64,000 bases of DNA from Candidatus Gastranaerophilales bacterium (GTDB lineage: Bacteria > Cyanobacteriota > Vampirovibrionia > Gastranaerophilales > Gastranaerophilaceae). The stretch is from positions 62,001-126,000 of the forward strand of contig CALUTP010000019.1 of NCBI GenBank assembly GCA_944323725.1, read 5' to 3'. The position numbers and the translations under genes are program-made. The notes under the pieces are model-generated. The model was given only the letters and a program-made list of their open reading frames with translations, did not search any database and had not been told where the DNA came from. This document shows, piece by piece, positions 1 to 9,696 of the stretch. Each line of letters opens with the position of its first letter. Positions within the stretch are counted from its first letter, which is position 1.

Positions 1-198
1 GCGACAATAATTTGAAAATTCAATTAATGCCCTTAAATGAACTTCATCTCCTACATATTTTTTTCTAACTTCATCAGCAGCAGAAAATAGTTCAATATCA
101 ATATCTTTATTAGAAAGTAATCCTATAATTTCATTTTTTGTAAGATTATGCTTTAATTTAGCTTTTTGGATAAGTTCATTCATATTTGAATTATACAT
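1..198 (-). CDS. hydE: [FeFe]-hydrogenase maturase HydE, N-terminal part
   Basis: The first 66 codons of a radical-SAM protein run off the left edge. I translated the minus strand by hand: the segment ADEVRKKYVGDEVHLRALIE followed by FSNYCR matches the N-terminal region of HydE, and the last Cys (residue 65) should be the first cysteine of the CxxxCxxC cluster motif. HydE helps assemble the H-cluster, which fits hydF and two hydrogenases 20-27 kb away. Two starts are possible: ATG at 198 and ATG at 183. The second gives the usual N-terminus (MNELIQK...) and lies exactly six bases after a TATAAT. The rest of the gene is outside the window. Confidence 0.85.
   Translation of the reverse strand, partial: MYNSNMNELIQKAKLKHNLTKNEIIGLLSNKDIDIELFSAADEVRKKYVGDEVHLRALIEFSNYCR
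184..195 (-). promoter_or_regulatory. -10 box of hydE, leaderless configuration
   Basis: On the minus strand TATAAT (195-190) is followed by six bases (TCAAAT) and then ATG at 183. A sigma-70 -10 box normally places the transcript start six to seven bases downstream, so the mRNA would begin at the start codon. No Shine-Dalgarno precedes this ATG. No good -35 is visible. Confidence 0.5.
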
Positions 199-200
199 CA

Positions 201-230
201 AAAAGGGAGCCTTTATCTGCTCCCTTTTTT
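201..230 (-). terminator. Rho-independent terminator after ileS
   Basis: GGGAGC and GCTCCC form a stem around an eight-base loop, flanked by A-runs and T-runs, so the hairpin could also work on the other strand. It lies directly after the ileS stop codon and ends next to the possible hydE start at 198, leaving almost no room for a separate leader. Confidence 0.8.
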
Positions 231-234
231 AATA

Positions 235-3051
235 TTAATTAATTGCTTCCTCACAATCTTTGCAAATACCATCTGGATTTAGTTTTCGATATTTCCAGCA
301 TCTAGCGCATTTTTCACCCTCTGCCTTTGTTACCCAAACTGTATAGTCATCTTCCACATATTCATTCAAAACATCAGATGGTCTTTCATCAGTTACATAT
401 GCCTGTGAGGTAATAAAGATATTTGAAAGCTCTGATTCATTAGCTTTTAATACTGCATTATCTTTTACACTCACATATACTGAAACTTCTAAGGAACTTC
501 CTACCTTCTTATCAGCTCTTAACGGCTCTATAGCTCTTGTAACGACTTCTCTTGCTTTAAGTATTTTTGAAAATTCTTCCTCTAAAGAACTATCATTCCA
601 CTCAGGCTTAGCTTTTGGCCAATCTGAAAGTAAAATACTAACAAGTCCACCTTTTTGACATTCTGGAACACTCATCCAAATATCTTCTGCTTGATGCGGC
701 ATTACAGGAACTAATATTCTCACTAATGTCTGCATTATTTCATACAATACTGTCTGACAAGCTCTGCGAGAAAGTGATTTTTTACCAGCTGTATATAATC
801 TGTCTTTTACGATATCCAGATAAAATGAACTTAAATCAACAGCTGCAAAATTTTGGAGTTGTTGAAAATATTTATAAAATTCATAATTATCAAATGCTTC
901 CGTTACAGAATTGATAAGCTGATTTAACTTATATAACGCAAATTTATCAAGTTCAGTTAAGTCTTCATATTTCACATAATCTTTTTCAGGATCAAAATCA
1001 AATAAGTTACCTAATAAGAATCTTGAAGTATTTCTTGTCTTTTTGAATATTTCCGCTAATTGTTTAATTATATTATTTCCAATTTTGGTATCATTTCTGT
1101 AATCAACAGAAGCAGCCCATAATCTTAAAATATCTGCACCGTATGTATTAATGATTTCATCTGGTCTTATGTAATTTCCAAGAGATTTTGACATTTTTCT
1201 GCCATCTTCTCCAAATACAAAGCCATGAGTTAATACCGATTTATAAGGAGCCTTTCCATAAGTCGCCATTGCCGTTAATAATGAAGATTGGAACCAGCCT
1301 CTGTGCTGATCAGAGCCTTCAAGGTACATTTCAACTGGAATATTTCCTAATACATCTGAACGTTTTTCTACGACAGCACGCCAAGAAATTCCTGAATCAA
1401 ACCATACATCCATGATATCATTTTCTTTTTTGAAATGAGATTTTCCACACTTAGGACATTTAAATCCATTAGGCAATAACTCAGCTGCACTATGCTTAAC
1501 CCAAGCATCAGAACTTTCTTTTTCAAAAATTTCAGCAACATTTTCAATAGTTTCATCAGTTACGATAACTTCACCGCAATCCTCACAATAGAATACAGGA
1601 ATAGGCACACCCCAAGCTCTTTGACGGGAAATACACCAATCTGTACGACCTTCCACCATATTTGAAATTCTAGCTTCTCCGCTTGATGGAATCCATTTTA
1701 CATCTTTTATTGCTTTAAGAGTTTCATTTCTGAATTTATCGACTTTTACAAACCATTGAGGAGTTGCTCTGTAGATTACAGGATTTTTACATCTCCAGCA
1801 GTGAGGGTAACTATGACTAATATCCTGTTGAGAAATTAAAGCTCCACAATTTTGTAATTTTTCAATAACTATTGAATTACCTTTATAATAAGGAACACCT
1901 TCCAAATCTTTATCTTTTACAGCCGCAGTCCAAACGCCTCTGCTATCGAGAGGTGAAAATACCTCAATGCCATATCTACAACCAACTTCATAATCCTCAA
2001 GACCATGTCCGGGAGCAGTATGAACAGAACCGGTACCAGCATCTAATGTAACGTGTTCCCCAAGAATTATAGGAGATTTTCTATCTGCAAGCGGATGTTT
2101 TGTATTCAGTAATTCCAAAGCTTCACCCTTACATTCGCCTAGAACTTTAATATCTTTTTCTTCCCAATCAACATCTGCAAGAAAATTACCTAATAATCCC
2201 TGAGCTACAACATAGACATCACCTTTATATTCAAAGAATGTATAATCAAATTTTGGGTGCATACTAATTGCCATATTGGATGGTATTGTCCAAGGAGTTG
2301 TAGTCCAAATTATAGCATACAAATCCTTATCACTTTCAAATCCAGCAGCTAAAAAAGCTTTTTTCTTATCATCATCTTCAAATTTGAATCTTACATAAAT
2401 TGATGTAGAAGTATGGTCAGCGTATTCGACCTCAGCTTCAGCAAGAGCAGTCTCACAAGATGCACACCAATATACAGGCTTTAATCCTTTTTCAATATAG
2501 CCTTTTTTAAACATCTCGCCAAAAACTCTAACCTGTTCAGCTTCATATTCAGGATTAATTGTTAAATAAGGATGTGCCCAGTCACCTAACACACCAAGCC
2601 TTTTAAACTCGCTTTCCTGACCTTTTAAATTTTTGTGAGCGAATTCTCTGCATTTTTGCCTTAATTCTGCAGGGGTAAGCGCATTTCTGCCACCTTTTAT
2701 CTTTTTTACCACTGCATTTTCAATAGGCAACCCATGTCCATCATATCCAGGAATATATGGAGCATAAAAACCTGCCTGTGCTTTATATTTTAACAAGATA
2801 TCTTTCAAAATTTTATTTAATGCGGTGCCTACATGTATTTTTTCAGAACTCAAATATGGAGGCCCATCATGTAATATAAATTTATTTGCTTTATCCCTTT
2901 GAGCAATAATTTTTTCATAAATATCATTTTCTTCCCAAAATTTTTGAATTTCTAATTCTCTTACTGTAGCATTTGCTCTCATTGCCAAAGTTGTCTGCGG
3001 TAAATTTAAAGAATCTTTGTACTCTACTTTTGTAGTTGTTTCATTGCTCAT
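235..3051 (-). CDS. ileS: Isoleucine--tRNA ligase
   Basis: Class I aminoacyl-tRNA synthetase that charges tRNA-Ile in the cytoplasm; 938 residues, the usual bacterial size. Seen: the HDGPPY lead-in at 61-66, the ALNKILKD helix after the first signature, the editing-domain region (WTTTPWTIPSN), KMSKS at 619-623, and a C-terminal zinc site with two CxxC pairs (CARC and CKDC). The first signature is HVGT (73-76), not HIGH: the second histidine is replaced by threonine, which I confirmed in the nucleotide sequence. The start is ATG 3051 with AAGGA eight bases upstream. The symporter gene ends only 20 bases upstream, so there is no room for a T-box leader. Confidence 0.97.
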   Translation of the reverse strand: MSNETTTKVEYKDSLNLPQTTLAMRANATVRELEIQKFWEENDIYEKIIAQRDKANKFILHDGPPYLSSEKIHVGTALNKILKDILLKYKAQAGFYAPYIPGYDGHGLPIENAVVKKIKGGRNALTPAELRQKCREFAHKNLKGQESEFKRLGVLGDWAHPYLTINPEYEAEQVRVFGEMFKKGYIEKGLKPVYWCASCETALAEAEVEYADHTSTSIYVRFKFEDDDKKKAFLAAGFESDKDLYAIIWTTTPWTIPSNMAISMHPKFDYTFFEYKGDVYVVAQGLLGNFLADVDWEEKDIKVLGECKGEALELLNTKHPLADRKSPIILGEHVTLDAGTGSVHTAPGHGLEDYEVGCRYGIEVFSPLDSRGVWTAAVKDKDLEGVPYYKGNSIVIEKLQNCGALISQQDISHSYPHCWRCKNPVIYRATPQWFVKVDKFRNETLKAIKDVKWIPSSGEARISNMVEGRTDWCISRQRAWGVPIPVFYCEDCGEVIVTDETIENVAEIFEKESSDAWVKHSAAELLPNGFKCPKCGKSHFKKENDIMDVWFDSGISWRAVVEKRSDVLGNIPVEMYLEGSDQHRGWFQSSLLTAMATYGKAPYKSVLTHGFVFGEDGRKMSKSLGNYIRPDEIINTYGADILRLWAASVDYRNDTKIGNNIIKQLAEIFKKTRNTSRFLLGNLFDFDPEKDYVKYEDLTELDKFALYKLNQLINSVTEAFDNYEFYKYFQQLQNFAAVDLSSFYLDIVKDRLYTAGKKSLSRRACQTVLYEIMQTLVRILVPVMPHQAEDIWMSVPECQKGGLVSILLSDWPKAKPEWNDSSLEEEFSKILKAREVVTRAIEPLRADKKVGSSLEVSVYVSVKDNAVLKANESELSNIFITSQAYVTDERPSDVLNEYVEDDYTVWVTKAEGEKCARCWKYRKLNPDGICKDCEEAIN

Positions 3052-3070
3052 CTTTTTTATCCTTCTATTA

Positions 3071-4387
3071 TTAATGTAATTGTTTTTTATGTTCTAAATC
3101 GTTCTTCAATCTTTGTAAATCGGCCCCAATACTTTCTTCCTTAGACAGCCTTACAAACTCTTTCATTTTATCATAATCAAATTCTTTTTCCCAGCGCGCA
3201 ATAACCACAGTTGCAACACAATTTCCTATAAGATTTACTGTAGTCCTGCCCATATCAAGTATTTGATCAATCCCTAGCAAAATTGCAACACCTAATATTG
3301 GAATATTGAAACTCGCAAGCGTCCCTGCCAGCACTATTAATGAAACTCTTGGCACCCCAGCTACACCTTTACTTGTCAACATTAAAGCCAGCATTATTAT
3401 AATCTGCTGATTTAAATCAAGATTAATCCCTACAATTTGCGATGAAAAGATTACTCCCATCGCAAGGTATAGTGTACTTCCGTCAAGATTAAAAGTATAA
3501 CCTGTAGGCATAACAAAACCTACAATTTTTTTAGGAACACCAAACCGTTCCATAATATCCATAGCCTTAGGAAAAGCTGCTTCTGAACTAGCTGTTGTAA
3601 AAGCGAGTAAAGCAGGCTCTTGCAATGCACTTAACAAACTTCTGAAAGAAATTCTTACAATCTTACAAGCTATAATTAAAACTAATAACACAAATACTGC
3701 AAGAGCAATATATAAAGCTCCTATAACTTTAAAATAACTTTTTAAAACCGATAATCCATTAGCTCCCACCGTTGCAGCAATAGCTCCAAAAATACCCAAA
3801 GGAGCGAAGTACATAACATATTCAGTAAATTTAAACATTATTTGTGAAACTGAATTCAACAAATCTAATACAGGCTGAGCTTTCTTACCTACTGAACAGA
3901 TTGCAAGTGCAAAGAAAATTGAAAATACAACTATTTGCAACAAATTACCCTGAGCCATTGCATCGACTATACTTGTTGGGAAAATATCAGTAACCATCTG
4001 ACCAATTGAAGTATGAGCCTTGCTAGCAGCCATAAGCCCTAATTCCTGCATATGTATTGCATGTTGCGATGTACCGGTGACAAACCCTACACCTGGTTTA
4101 AATAAGTTTGCCATTGTGAGACCAATAATCAAAGCTAATGTTGTTACAATTTCAAAATATATAATTGTCTTTAGACCAATTTTACCAAGACTTTTGGCAT
4201 CATCATGACCGGAAATTCCTACAACTAGAGTCGCAAAAAGTAAAGGCGCAATGATCATTTTAACCATTCGTAAAAATATTTCGGCAAATGGTCGCATTTT
4301 TACAGCAAAATCAGGAGCAAAGTGTCCTACTATAACACCTAAAATTAATGCTATAAATATCAGGGCTGTAAGTTTTGAATGTTTCAA
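3071..4387 (-). CDS. Dicarboxylate/amino acid:cation symporter (DAACS family)
   Basis: Inner-membrane secondary transporter of the DctA/GltP type, which imports C4-dicarboxylates or glutamate/aspartate with protons or sodium. Hydrophobic segments fill about residues 7-400. The family hallmarks are visible: a serine-rich hairpin (TTASSEAAFPKAM), the NLDGS version of the NMDGT motif, and the second hairpin SKGVAGVPRV. It starts with TTG at 4387, with GAGG eight bases upstream. Transcribed just ahead of ileS, probably in one transcript. The exact substrate cannot be told from sequence. Confidence 0.93.
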   Translation of the reverse strand: MKHSKLTALIFIALILGVIVGHFAPDFAVKMRPFAEIFLRMVKMIIAPLLFATLVVGISGHDDAKSLGKIGLKTIIYFEIVTTLALIIGLTMANLFKPGVGFVTGTSQHAIHMQELGLMAASKAHTSIGQMVTDIFPTSIVDAMAQGNLLQIVVFSIFFALAICSVGKKAQPVLDLLNSVSQIMFKFTEYVMYFAPLGIFGAIAATVGANGLSVLKSYFKVIGALYIALAVFVLLVLIIACKIVRISFRSLLSALQEPALLAFTTASSEAAFPKAMDIMERFGVPKKIVGFVMPTGYTFNLDGSTLYLAMGVIFSSQIVGINLDLNQQIIIMLALMLTSKGVAGVPRVSLIVLAGTLASFNIPILGVAILLGIDQILDMGRTTVNLIGNCVATVVIARWEKEFDYDKMKEFVRLSKEESIGADLQRLKNDLEHKKQLH

Positions 4388-4500
4388 AGTTTATACCTCG
4401 ATAAACATTATATATCAAACATAAAAAACCTTATAATGCCCTGATATAATTTTAATAAAAATTAAACTAAAGGCTGGGGAAAATACTTCCGGTCTTTTCT

Positions 4501-7398
4501 CTATCTGCCAATTGTAACATTATATTCTCCATCACTAGCATTATAGTTTATCTCCAAATCAGATGGTATAATGTATACATTATATGAATTTTGTATTGTA
4601 TTTATTGCAACAAAAGAAATACCATTCAGTTTTAACCAAATCTGAGCTACGCCACCATTTAAATCAATTTCACTCATATTAACATTATATAATTTTAGTA
4701 TATATGTTTCATTGGACTCTTCTAAATCGGTATCATATCCACAAGTACCTATTTTTTTATTGTCATTAACATTCCATATTTCACAATGAGTTCTCCACCA
4801 AGCCATTGATGAATCCCAGCCATTTATAGTCCCTACCTGACCAAATGTAAGTTTATATTTTTTAAGAGATTGTGGAATTACATATTTACCAGAACAATCA
4901 TAAAAATATGTATCATCTTCAGAAGGATCACAGGAAAGAACTTCAATATTTCCGCCTATATATCCATTGAACACATTTGAACCTAATGAGTAATCAGGTG
5001 AAATACTTACAATTTTATCACTACTGGTAGATTTTAGAAAAACGGATGTATCATGAGTCTTTGTAGCAGTACTTATATTATTACCTGAATCTGTATATTG
5101 ATAATTGGCAGTAATCCTCAATGCTGTATTTAAAACACTAGTATTAGGAGAACTTGTTACAAATGTAAGATTCATTAAGGGATTTCCTGAAGTAACTTCT
5201 ATATCAGATAATTTAAGTTTATTTACTGGCTTTAACACAATTGTACCATCATAATTAGCATTTTCTATTATAATAGGTAATGTCTTATTCTTCAAATTAA
5301 AACCACTATCCGGTTCAACATTTATTGTATAATTCCCATTTGATAATCCACAAAAAGAGGCTAATGAGTCTTCTTGAGACAATGCTGAAGTATTAATTCC
5401 AGTCCCTGAAATTGTAAATGTTCCACATTCTTTTAGACTAGATCCTCTGCATTCCACCGTTATATTAGCGCAATATTTATAATCTTCATCTTTTTCGAAT
5501 GTTACACTTTGATTTACCGAAGAATTAGTTATCTCAACATCCTTAGTATAAATTTTAGGATTTTCGCTCTTCAAACCCCATCCAGGTGTACTTACCATCC
5601 AGCCAGTAGCAGGGACTGCTGTAACAGTATATGTACCTTTTGCTAGACCACAATATGTTGTTGAAGGTTGAACTGTACCACTACCAACTATTGAAGTGTT
5701 AATACAATATGTATTTTGAGTTAAAGTAACTGTTAATATTACATCTTCTGTACCCATTGATATAGTTTGTTCTGTCCAATCAGCAGTATATCCTTCTTGA
5801 GGTTGAACTTTTATATGAATATTACTAGTTCCTTCTGGATATTCTCCAGCTCCTTGAACATTTGCACACATACTTGCACCATCTGGACAAATTTGATTTA
5901 CAATAACATTATGAGTAATAGGATTTTCATCAACAGCATCCTCTGGAGCAATTAAACGAATTGGAATATTTACGTCTTGAGCTCTTATTTTACCACCAAT
6001 AGATTTATCGGTTGCACTACCATATGTAATTGACGGATCAGACAAATCCCAAATCCAAGTACACCCTCCAGCTGCATTCACTGTCAATTGATATTCTGTA
6101 CCTGTTTTTTGACCAGTCATTGTTCCTGAAACAGTAGAGTTATTTGAACCACCCTGATCTGCATTCATACAATAATGATCTCCTGTTATAATAGCCTTTA
6201 CATCATAGGACTGATCATCATAATATGACCATACAAAAGAAACTTCACCAGAACCGTCTTTTGATGTAACGTCTATTACTGAAGGAGTTATACTTGAAAC
6301 TGAGCTTTTTTCATCTGCTTTAGCCCATAATGAATATTGTCCTGCATCTACTTCAACAACTGTTTCATATATTTTACAACCTGGAACAAACCAAGTATAA
6401 CATCCGCTTGTACCACTACCAAATGATATTTCCTGATCACCTAAGAATACTTGACCATCAGAAATTTTATCTTCACTAAATATACTACCTAAAAAGCCAT
6501 AGTTACGGATTTTTTTTAAAACAACTTGACGTTTTTCAACCTCAGGGATAAGCCTGAATTCAATATTTACATCAACATCCCTGTCAGCTATAGACAAGTT
6601 TCTTTCTTGCCAAGGAGTAGCCTCATATCCTGATGCAGGAGTCGCTTTAAGCAGATACTCCCCAGGAGCTTTTCCACAACTATTGCCAACTAAAGAAGTC
6701 CAAGAGCCCCCATATTTAGGTTTAATCATAACATCTCCAGGCCCAACTTTTACTAAATTGACACAATAAGTTGATGAACCCCCAGTAGGATTATTGGTAT
6801 ATAACTTTCCTGTAGGTTTTATGTAGTATATGAAAATATCAGGATTAGGGCAAGTCTCTTCATTGTAATTACAATTCGGCCCAGTTGTACCATTTACATC
6901 AAATTTTATTTCTTCATAAGGTCTAGAACCGTCAAAAGATGATATTGGCAAATACCAATCAATACCTTCGATTGATGTAAATGTTTTTTCTCCTGCCTTA
7001 CAATTTGTCGCACTACCAGATGCTTTATTAACTCTGCTTGCAAATAGTTCACAGAATTTTTCTTCTCCTGCGTATGTAATACCATTAACAGTAACTGCAC
7101 CTATACTACCTAAACCAGTTCTTATTTGAGTAGGAGGATATAAATCTTCATCAAAAGCTATATCTGCAACAACATGTTCTACAATATAATTAGCTTTTTT
7201 ATGAAGAGTTTCTAATTTGTCAGGTTGAGCGGACTTTATAACTGGTAATAATATTGCAGCTAAAATACCCAAAATAGCTAATGCTAAAAGCATTTCAGAT
7301 AATGAAGTCCCTATTCTCTTTTTATGAATAACCTCAGTTAACCATTTCTTTCCACTATAAAGAAATGAATGTAATTTACTAATTTCTGAAATTTTCAT
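4501..7398 (-). CDS. Large secreted protein with pseudopilin-type N-terminus and repeated beta modules
   Basis: 965 residues. After a 30-residue basic leader comes a prepilin-peptidase type site, G30 then TSLSEMLLALAILGILAAIL: glutamate at +5 and a 20-residue hydrophobic helix are canonical, but +1 is Thr rather than Phe. The rest is extracellular in character and holds at least four related modules of about 70-90 residues, each with a Cys-containing start (YCVN, YCIN, YCAN), a glycine-rich turn, a second CG pair and an aromatic strand end (for example TYTVTAVPATGW), like bacterial InlB-B/PEGA-type repeats. Normal pseudopilins are 100-250 residues, so this is unusually large. AGGAG lies eight bases before ATG 7398. 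Function unknown; adhesion or a pilus-tip role is a guess. Confidence 0.75.
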   Translation of the reverse strand: MKISEISKLHSFLYSGKKWLTEVIHKKRIGTSLSEMLLALAILGILAAILLPVIKSAQPDKLETLHKKANYIVEHVVADIAFDEDLYPPTQIRTGLGSIGAVTVNGITYAGEEKFCELFASRVNKASGSATNCKAGEKTFTSIEGIDWYLPISSFDGSRPYEEIKFDVNGTTGPNCNYNEETCPNPDIFIYYIKPTGKLYTNNPTGGSSTYCVNLVKVGPGDVMIKPKYGGSWTSLVGNSCGKAPGEYLLKATPASGYEATPWQERNLSIADRDVDVNIEFRLIPEVEKRQVVLKKIRNYGFLGSIFSEDKISDGQVFLGDQEISFGSGTSGCYTWFVPGCKIYETVVEVDAGQYSLWAKADEKSSVSSITPSVIDVTSKDGSGEVSFVWSYYDDQSYDVKAIITGDHYCMNADQGGSNNSTVSGTMTGQKTGTEYQLTVNAAGGCTWIWDLSDPSITYGSATDKSIGGKIRAQDVNIPIRLIAPEDAVDENPITHNVIVNQICPDGASMCANVQGAGEYPEGTSNIHIKVQPQEGYTADWTEQTISMGTEDVILTVTLTQNTYCINTSIVGSGTVQPSTTYCGLAKGTYTVTAVPATGWMVSTPGWGLKSENPKIYTKDVEITNSSVNQSVTFEKDEDYKYCANITVECRGSSLKECGTFTISGTGINTSALSQEDSLASFCGLSNGNYTINVEPDSGFNLKNKTLPIIIENANYDGTIVLKPVNKLKLSDIEVTSGNPLMNLTFVTSSPNTSVLNTALRITANYQYTDSGNNISTATKTHDTSVFLKSTSSDKIVSISPDYSLGSNVFNGYIGGNIEVLSCDPSEDDTYFYDCSGKYVIPQSLKKYKLTFGQVGTINGWDSSMAWWRTHCEIWNVNDNKKIGTCGYDTDLEESNETYILKLYNVNMSEIDLNGGVAQIWLKLNGISFVAINTIQNSYNVYIIPSDLEINYNASDGEYNVTIGR

Positions 7399-7542
7399 AT
7401 CCTCAACTCCTATAAACTATTCAATAAATCGTTTGTATATACTATAACATTATTTATTATACCACTTTTTAAGCCTTTTCACAACATGCCTCTTTTTTAA
7501 AGGGAAATAATGATTACAATTCGTAATATTTATTTTTATTCC

Positions 7543-7572
7543 TTGCCATGACTTAAAAAATTGTTGTATGAT
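7543..7572 (+). promoter_or_regulatory. Sigma-70 type promoter of nrdJ
   Basis: TTGCCA (7543-7548), an 18-base spacer and TATGAT (7567-7572). The predicted start near 7579 leaves a leader of about 50 bases before nrdJ. Confidence 0.55.
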
Positions 7573-7581
7573 TGTTAAATA

Positions 7582-7608
7582 AACATGCTTGAAATTTTTA
7601 ACATGCTT
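7582..7608 (+). repeat. Direct repeat AACATGCTT in the nrdJ leader
   Basis: Two exact copies of AACATGCTT (7582-7590 and 7600-7608), period 18, lie between the predicted transcript start and the nrdJ start. A third near-copy (AACATGCCT) is at 7483-7491. They could be a regulator site; they do not resemble the NrdR box I know. Confidence 0.45.
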
Positions 7609-7630
7609 TACGTAATTAATAGGGATATAA

Positions 7631-9613
7631 ATGGAGGTTAGTGTGAACTTAGTGGAAGACAAATTAAACTTATCTGAAAATGCCATAAAAGTTCTTGAAA
7701 AAAGATACTTAAAACGAGATAAAGACGGGAATTGTACAGAGACACCTGCTGATATGTTCAGACGTGTCGCTAAGACTATTGCAGAAGGTGATTTAAAATT
7801 TGGTAAATCACAAGCTGATGTTGATAAATTAACTGAAAGATTTTATGATGCAATTACAAATTGCTATTTTATGCCTAATTCACCAACATTGATGAATGCT
7901 GGGCGAGAATTAGGACAGCTTGCAGCTTGTTTTGTTCTTCCTGTAGAAGATTCACTTGAAGGAATTTTTGAAACAGTTAAAAATACAGCTCTTATTCACA
8001 AATCTGGTGGAGGAACAGGATTTTCATTCTCTAGATTAAGACCAAAAAATAGTGTAGTAAAATCAACTATGGGAGTTTCTTCTGGACCGGTTTCATTTAT
8101 GGAAGTATTTAATGCTGCCACTGAAGCTGTAAAACAGGGAGGAACTCGTCGCGGTGCAAATATGGGTATTTTAAGAGTTGATCACCCTGATATTTTAGAT
8201 TTTATTAACTGTAAGTCAGATAATAACAAATTAAATAATTTCAACATATCTGTAGCAATTACTGATAAATTTATGGAAGCTCTTAAAAACGGTACTGATT
8301 ATGAATTAATTAATCCGCAAAATAATACAGTGGCTGGTAAACTAAGTGCTAAAAAAGTATTTGATTTAATTGTTGATGGAGCTTGGAGAAATGGAGAGCC
8401 AGGTATTATCTTTATTGATAATATGAATTCTGATAACCCTACACCATTAGTCGGGGCTATTGAATCCACAAATCCTTGCGGAGAAGTTCCTTTACTTGCT
8501 TATGAAGCTTGTAATTTAGGTTCAATTAATCTTGGAAAAATGGTAAAAGCAGACGGTTCTGTCGATTGGGATTTACTTGCAAAAACAACAAGAACTGCTA
8601 TACGTTTCCTTGATAATGTAATTGCTGTAAATAATTATCCGCTTCCACAAATTTCAGAAATGGTTCAAAATAACCGTAAGATAGGATTAGGAGTTATGGG
8701 CTGGGCTGACATGCTTATGAAAATGGGAATTTCTTATGCTTCAGCTGAGGGCACAAAACTTGCCGGACAAATTATGGAATTTATTGATTACGAATCTAAA
8801 TGTGAATCAATTGAGCTGTCAAAAGAACGTGGAAAATTTAACAATTTTAAAGGCAGTTTATATGACGGACAAAATTTCCTTTATAATAAATACAAAGGCA
8901 AATCTGCAGGAATTATTTCTGACGAAAAATGGAAAGAACTAGACAATTTGATTGAAAAATATGGTATTAGGAATGCAACAACAACTTGTATTGCACCAAC
9001 CGGTACAATTTCAATGATTGCAGGTGCCTCCGGTGGCGTTGAACCATTATTTGGTCTTGTATTTTCAAGATTAATTATGGACGGTACTGAAATGCTTGAA
9101 ATCAATCCTATATTTAAAGATTATGCAGTAAAACATGGTTTTTATTCTGAAGAATTGATGAAAAAAATTGCAGTAACAGGTTCTATAGCACATGTAGGCG
9201 GTGTTTCTGATGAAGTAAAACAAATATTTGTAACTGCCCATGACGTGTCTCCATATTGGCACGTAAAAATGCAGGCGGCATTCCAACTACATACAGATAA
9301 TGCTGTATCTAAAACTGTTAATTTTGAAGAACATGCAACTAGAAAAGATATCGAAGAAGCATATGTTCTTGCTTATGAAAACAACTTGAAAGGAATTACT
9401 GTATATAGAAATAACAGTCGTCAGTTCCAGCCAATGAATCTTGATGACAAGAAAAAATCAGAAGAGACAAAAATAGAAACAAAAGAAACAATAGAAGAAT
9501 ACAATCCATCTGGAGAAGTTAAAACTGTAACTTGTCCTGAATGCGGTAATACAATTGAAATGGCTGAAGGATGCTTTATTTGTCTCAACTGCGGCTATTC
9601 AGGTTGTTCATAG
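7631..9613 (+). CDS. nrdJ: Adenosylcobalamin-dependent ribonucleoside-diphosphate reductase (class II)
   Basis: Makes deoxyribonucleotides using B12 instead of an oxygen-dependent or glycyl radical cofactor, so it works with or without oxygen. 660 residues. Seen: the [12 protein letters not shown] substrate region and following active-site Cys (AACFVLP), the [14 protein letters not shown] loop, NPCGE near residue 280, and a C-terminal zinc-type tail with CPECGN and CLNCGYSGC that holds the redox cysteines. ATG 7631 is taken, but GTG at 7643 is a strong alternative because GGAGG (7633-7637) lies five bases before it and inside the longer version. No cobalamin riboswitch is visible upstream. 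Confidence 0.95.
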   Translation: MEVSVNLVEDKLNLSENAIKVLEKRYLKRDKDGNCTETPADMFRRVAKTIAEGDLKFGKSQADVDKLTERFYDAITNCYFMPNSPTLMNAGRELGQLAACFVLPVEDSLEGIFETVKNTALIHKSGGGTGFSFSRLRPKNSVVKSTMGVSSGPVSFMEVFNAATEAVKQGGTRRGANMGILRVDHPDILDFINCKSDNNKLNNFNISVAITDKFMEALKNGTDYELINPQNNTVAGKLSAKKVFDLIVDGAWRNGEPGIIFIDNMNSDNPTPLVGAIESTNPCGEVPLLAYEACNLGSINLGKMVKADGSVDWDLLAKTTRTAIRFLDNVIAVNNYPLPQISEMVQNNRKIGLGVMGWADMLMKMGISYASAEGTKLAGQIMEFIDYESKCESIELSKERGKFNNFKGSLYDGQNFLYNKYKGKSAGIISDEKWKELDNLIEKYGIRNATTTCIAPTGTISMIAGASGGVEPLFGLVFSRLIMDGTEMLEINPIFKDYAVKHGFYSEELMKKIAVTGSIAHVGGVSDEVKQIFVTAHDVSPYWHVKMQAAFQLHTDNAVSKTVNFEEHATRKDIEEAYVLAYENNLKGITVYRNNSRQFQPMNLDDKKKSEETKIETKETIEEYNPSGEVKTVTCPECGNTIEMAEGCFICLNCGYSGCS

Positions 9614-9662
9614 AAAATTTTCTCAAAAATTCTGGTTGAGAAATGAATTAAGAAGAGAGAAT

Positions 9663-9696
9663 AAATAGAGTGTTCTTCTAGAAGAACACTCTATTT
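9663..9696. terminator. Perfect 34-bp palindrome after nrdJ (probable bidirectional terminator)
   Basis: Two 17-base arms (AAATAGAGTGTTCTTCT and its exact complement) meet without a loop at 9679/9680. The position 50 bases after the nrdJ stop suggests transcription termination. There is only a short T-run (TATTTG), so termination may be weak, or the element may protect the mRNA 3' end or bind a dimeric protein. Confidence 0.55.

Noticed and set aside
3052-3070. T-box leader for ileS
   Set aside because: Only 20 bases lie between the symporter stop and ileS, far too short.
4388-4500. Terminator between the pseudopilin-like gene and the symporter gene
   Set aside because: The only candidate stem (GGCTGG...CCGGTC) needs two G-U pairs on the plus strand and is mismatched on the coding strand.
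7399-7630. Cobalamin riboswitch before the B12-dependent nrdJ
   Set aside because: No B12-box (GCCACTG-like) or matching helices; the leader after the predicted promoter is only about 50 bases.
7450-7686. 78-residue ORF on the minus strand over the nrdJ promoter
   Set aside because: No ribosome site, overlaps the start of nrdJ and its promoter, composition is not protein-like.
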